Part shown: positions 5,010-7,973 of the stretch, one piece after another
Layout: each line of letters opens with the position of its first letter
Position numbering within the stretch: position 1 is the first letter of the stretch
Source of the DNA: Lachnospiraceae bacterium
GTDB lineage: Bacteria > Bacillota > Clostridia > Lachnospirales > Lachnospiraceae
NCBI GenBank assembly: GCA_017476305.1
Contig: JAFVAA010000569.1
Location: forward strand, 1 to 7,973
Reading direction: 5' to 3'
DNA: 7,973 nt
Position numbers and translations under genes: made by a program
Notes under the pieces: model-generated
What the model was told of the DNA's origin: nothing
Database searches by the model: none
Seen by the model: only the letters and a program-made list of their open reading frames with translations

Positions 5010-6332
5010 ATGAGGTTGAAGAAAATGATTGCTTTTGCAATGAGCGCGCTGCTAGTGACAAGTGCTTTTACCGGATGTGGGGATGGAACGGGCAGTGGAA
5101 CGAGTGGCGAAACGAGTGGAAGCGGTGCCACGGAGGAAGGTAAGGGAAAGGTCTATTATCTGAATTTTAAACCGGAACAGGATTCCCAATGGCAATCTTT
5201 GGCACAATCGTATACGAAGCAGACCGGGGTGCCTGTGACCGTTGTGACAGCAGCTTCCGGAGAATATGAGACTACACTGATGAGTGAAATGGCAAAATCA
5301 GATGCGCCTACGCTGTTTCAGGTAAATGGACCGGTCGGACTGGCGAATTGGAAGGATTATTGCTATGAGCTGAGTGGATCTGATATTTATGGGGAGCTGA
5401 CTAGTGACGCATTCGCACTAAAGGATGGCGATGATGTGTATGGGATCGCCTATGTGATCGAGTCATATGGCATCATCGTGAACAAGACACTTTTAGAAAA
5501 AGCAGGCTATACTGTTGGGGGAATTCAGAACTTTGATGACCTGAAAAATGCAGCAGATGATATTCAGTCGAGAAAAGACGAGCTGGGCATTAAAGGGGCA
5601 TTTGCTTCTACAGGCATGGATGGTTCCTCCGACTGGCGTTTTAAGACACATCTTGCAAATCTTCCGATCTACTACGAATACAAGGCAGATGGAATTGATT
5701 CCACTAAGGAAATCAAGGGGACTTATCTGGACCAGTATCGAAATGTCTTTGATCTCTATATTACCGATTCTACCTGTGATCCAAAGGAACTGGCATCTAA
5801 GACTGCAGATGATGCGAGGGCAGAGTTGATAAACGGAGAGGCTGTATTTTACCAGAATGGTTCCTGGGAATATGGTTCTCTTTCCGAAAGCTTTAAAGAC
5901 GATGAGCTGGAAATGATTCCGATTTATTTTGGCGTAGATGATGAAAATGAGGGATTGTGTACCGGCACGGAAAACTTCTGGTGCGTAAATAAAGAGGCAT
6001 CCAAAGAAGATATTCAGGCAACCCTGGATTTTATGGATTGGTGCGTGACTTCTGACGAAGGAACAAAAAGTATGGGGCAGGATATGGGATTTGTGATTCC
6101 GTTCAAGAAAGCAGTAAAATCTGACAATGTATTTGTAGAACAGGATGCAGAGATGACGGCTGCAGGAAAAACACCGGTCTCTTGGAACTTTACGACCATG
6201 CCTTCTGAAAACTGGAAAAATGGAGTGGGTTCTGCGCTGACAGCATATGCTGCAGGTACCGGAAAATGGGATGATGTCGTTTCCGCTTTTGTAGATGGCT
6301 GGAAGACGGAAAGCGAATTATCAGGTCAGTAA
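5010..6332 (+). CDS. MsmE-like family 1 extracellular solute-binding lipoprotein
   Basis: Binding lipoprotein of the second CUT1 sugar importer, 440 aa, the normal size for MsmE-type proteins. The signal peptide runs from MRLKK through a hydrophobic stretch to the lipobox AFTGC, with Cys23 lipidated, followed by a Gly/Ser/Thr-rich linker to about residue 45. The mature part opens with KVYYLNFKPEQDSQWQSLAQ and carries the family's GIAYVIESYGIIVNKTLLEKAG block, in which the protein passes between its two lobes. A Trp- and Tyr-rich region in the middle (SSDWRFKTHLANLPIYYEY) is the type of surface that stacks on sugar rings. The ATG at 5010 is preferred over the one at 5004 because it leaves 9 nt rather than 3 after AGGAG. 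It is the first gene of the rightward operon, 49 bases before the permease. The exact sugar is not readable. Confidence 0.93.
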   Translation: MRLKKMIAFAMSALLVTSAFTGCGDGTGSGTSGETSGSGATEEGKGKVYYLNFKPEQDSQWQSLAQSYTKQTGVPVTVVTAASGEYETTLMSEMAKSDAPTLFQVNGPVGLANWKDYCYELSGSDIYGELTSDAFALKDGDDVYGIAYVIESYGIIVNKTLLEKAGYTVGGIQNFDDLKNAADDIQSRKDELGIKGAFASTGMDGSSDWRFKTHLANLPIYYEYKADGIDSTKEIKGTYLDQYRNVFDLYITDSTCDPKELASKTADDARAELINGEAVFYQNGSWEYGSLSESFKDDELEMIPIYFGVDDENEGLCTGTENFWCVNKEASKEDIQATLDFMDWCVTSDEGTKSMGQDMGFVIPFKKAVKSDNVFVEQDAEMTAAGKTPVSWNFTTMPSENWKNGVGSALTAYAAGTGKWDDVVSAFVDGWKTESELSGQ

Positions 6333-6381
6333 GCGTTTGATGTTAGCTGTTTGAAAACTCAAAAAGGAGGAAACTGCATTT

Positions 6382-7236
6382 ATGATTGGTAAGGTGACAA
6401 AAAAGTATTGGCCGGTCTTTATACTCCCGACACTTGCCGCGTTTCTTATAGGTTTTGTATGGCCTTTTTTGTGGGGGATCTATTTGTCCTTTAGCAGATT
6501 TACGACAGTGAACAATGTAAAGTTCACGGGGTATGAAAACTATAAAAAAATCTTTATTGACAATACCTTCTCACATTCGTTTAAATATACGGTGCTTTTT
6601 GCAGTGGTATCCAGTGTGCTCATCAATGTGCTGGCGTTTCTCATCGCATTGGCTCTGACAAAGGGATTGGCAGGAACAAATATTTTCAGAACGGTCTTTT
6701 TTATGCCGAATCTGATTGGTGGAATCGTGCTGGGTTACATCTGGCAGACGCTTTTAAATGGAATTTTGATGATTGCCGGACAGCCGCTTTTGCAGCTTTC
6801 GGAAAAGAATGGTTTTTGGGGAATGGTGATTTTACTCTGCTGGCAGCAGATCGGCTATATGATGATCATATATATTGCGGGGCTGAACAATGTCTCACCG
6901 GATTATCTGGAGGCGGCGCAGATAGACGGGGCGAATGCCTTACAGACCTTGTTTCGCGTGAAGCTGCCTATGATCATGCCATCCATTACCATCTGCACGT
7001 TTTTAACTTTGACGAACGGATTTAAGATGTTCGATCAAAACGTTTCCCTGACAGGTGGGGAACCGGCGAAAAATTCACAGCTTCTGGCACTGAATATTTT
7101 TGATACCTTCTATGCCAGAAGCGGTCCACAGTGGAAGGGGATCGGACAGGCAAAGGCAGTTGTTTTCTTTTTTGCGGTTGTGGCAATTTCGCTCATACAG
7201 CTGAATTTTACCCGCTCTAAGGAGGTGCAGGAGTAA
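6382..7236 (+). CDS. MsmF-like carbohydrate ABC transporter permease
   Basis: First inner-membrane channel subunit of the rightward CUT1 importer, 284 aa, full length for the MsmF/UgpA/MalF-short type. The first membrane segment covers about residues 11-34 (PVFILPTLAAFLIGFVWPFL pattern), followed by the YLSFSRF and FTGYENY blocks usual in this subunit. More segments lie near 70-93, 105-130, 146-166, 200-212 and 256-273. The EAA loop that contacts the ATPase is intact at 177-196 (EAAQIDGAN...VKLP). An AAGGAGG site at 6364-6370 lies 11 nt before the ATG, slightly far but strong. Its stop overlaps the next start by one base (TAATG), so the two permeases should be made in equal amounts. Confidence 0.95.
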   Translation: MIGKVTKKYWPVFILPTLAAFLIGFVWPFLWGIYLSFSRFTTVNNVKFTGYENYKKIFIDNTFSHSFKYTVLFAVVSSVLINVLAFLIALALTKGLAGTNIFRTVFFMPNLIGGIVLGYIWQTLLNGILMIAGQPLLQLSEKNGFWGMVILLCWQQIGYMMIIYIAGLNNVSPDYLEAAQIDGANALQTLFRVKLPMIMPSITICTFLTLTNGFKMFDQNVSLTGGEPAKNSQLLALNIFDTFYARSGPQWKGIGQAKAVVFFFAVVAISLIQLNFTRSKEVQE

Positions 7237-7973
7237 TGGATAAAGGAGAAGGAATGAGGCGTCTCGCCAGGCGGCAGAAAAGAAAGAAAAGCGTGGTAAG
7301 AACAGTACTTACGACTATGTTTTCGGTCATATGTCTGGTATGGATCTATCCGGTGTTTGCGATTCTTATCAATTCTTTGAAAGCGAATCAGTTCATTACG
7401 ACGAAAGGAGTATTTGAACTGCCGACCGGGAAATCTTTTTCCGGTCTTGCGAATTATCTGGAAAGCATCTTCGGCATGGATTTTTTGAAATCCTTTTGGT
7501 ACAGCCTGGTGATTTCAGTGTCCTCGGTTGTTTTGATCATGCTCTGCTGCTCGATGGCGGCATGGTACATCGTGCGGGTAAATAACTATTTTTCCCAGGT
7601 GTTTTACTATTTATGTGTATTTAGTATGGTCGTGCCGTTTCAGATGGTCATGTTTACACTAGCGAATACTGCAGATAAACTCCATTTAAATAATCCGTAT
7701 AATATCTGCATCATCTATCTGGGGTTTGGTGCCGGACTTGCTGTATTTATGTTTTCTGGCTTTGTCAGGTCCATTCCGCTCGCAATCGAGGAGGCGGCAC
7801 TGATTGACGGATGTAATCCTGTGCAGACATTTTTCCGGATCATTCTGCCGATTTTGAAACCGACGATGATTTCTACGGCGATTTTAGAGACGATGTGGGT
7901 GTGGAATGATTATCTGCTTCCGACACTGGTGTTGGATATAAAGAAATACCGGACGATTCCAATGGCAATCCAA
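7236..7973 (+). CDS. MsmG-like carbohydrate ABC transporter permease, C-terminus beyond the window
   Basis: Second channel subunit of the rightward importer. The frame is open for 246 codons with no stop before the edge; MsmG/LacG-type proteins are about 275-280 aa, so roughly 30 residues are missing. A very basic head (residues 8-22, ARRQKRKK) precedes the first membrane segment at about 24-45 (VWIYPVFAILINSLK pattern). Then come the TKGVFELP loop, further segments near 88-105, 121-140, 155-177, and an intact EAA loop at 186-205 (EAALIDG...IILP). The later WVWNDYLLPTLVL block is characteristic of this subunit. An AAGGAGGTG site at 7218-7226 lies inside the end of the previous gene, 9 nt before the ATG, which overlaps its stop codon. 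Confidence 0.95.
   Translation, partial: MDKGEGMRRLARRQKRKKSVVRTVLTTMFSVICLVWIYPVFAILINSLKANQFITTKGVFELPTGKSFSGLANYLESIFGMDFLKSFWYSLVISVSSVVLIMLCCSMAAWYIVRVNNYFSQVFYYLCVFSMVVPFQMVMFTLANTADKLHLNNPYNICIIYLGFGAGLAVFMFSGFVRSIPLAIEEAALIDGCNPVQTFFRIILPILKPTMISTAILETMWVWNDYLLPTLVLDIKKYRTIPMAIQ

Overview
The window looks like chromosomal DNA of a low-to-moderate GC Gram-positive bacterium of the Clostridia, most plausibly a gut-type Lachnospiraceae. The evidence is strong AGGAGG-type ribosome binding sites, consensus sigma-A promoters, lipoprotein-type solute-binding proteins, and LplABC and MsmEFG-like sugar importers without their own ATPase. The taxonomic call is inference from gene style, not a match to a named genome.

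Layout: two divergent carbohydrate-import operons share a control region of about 320 bases (4693-5009). The leftward operon, on the minus strand from about 4832 to beyond base 1, holds in transcription order: a large LplA/YtcQ-type solute-binding lipoprotein (4692-3115), a membrane-anchored GGDEF diguanylate cyclase (2987-1902), a DUF624/YesL membrane protein (1803-1066), an LplB-type permease (1076-141) and the first 42 codons of an LplC-type permease (127 to the left edge). The rightward operon, on the plus strand from about 4926 to beyond the right edge, holds a family 1 solute-binding lipoprotein (5010-6332), an MsmF-type permease (6382-7236) and most of an MsmG-type permease (7236-7973, cut by the window).

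How they work together: each operon supplies a substrate-catching lipoprotein and two membrane channel subunits of a CUT1-class ABC importer. No nucleotide-binding subunit and no transcription regulator is encoded here, so a shared MsmX/MsmK/UgpC-type ATPase elsewhere is the likely energy source. The leftward operon is unusual because two genes that are not transporter parts, a diguanylate cyclase with intact GGDEF and RxxD sites and a DUF624 protein, sit between the binding protein and the permeases.

Non-coding structure is rich in the leftward operon. A two-tier palindrome of 105 bases fills most of the predicted 5' leader of the binding-protein gene and ends 4 nt from its Shine-Dalgarno. 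A tandem array of 18-19 base units, each carrying a Shine-Dalgarno-like core, lies before the diguanylate cyclase. A different 18-base tandem array encodes an acidic hexapeptide tail on the DUF624 protein and abuts the start of the next permease. The rightward operon has a near-consensus promoter followed by two LacI-type operator-like palindromes. No RNA genes, insertion sequences, CRISPR arrays or convincing rho-independent terminators were seen.
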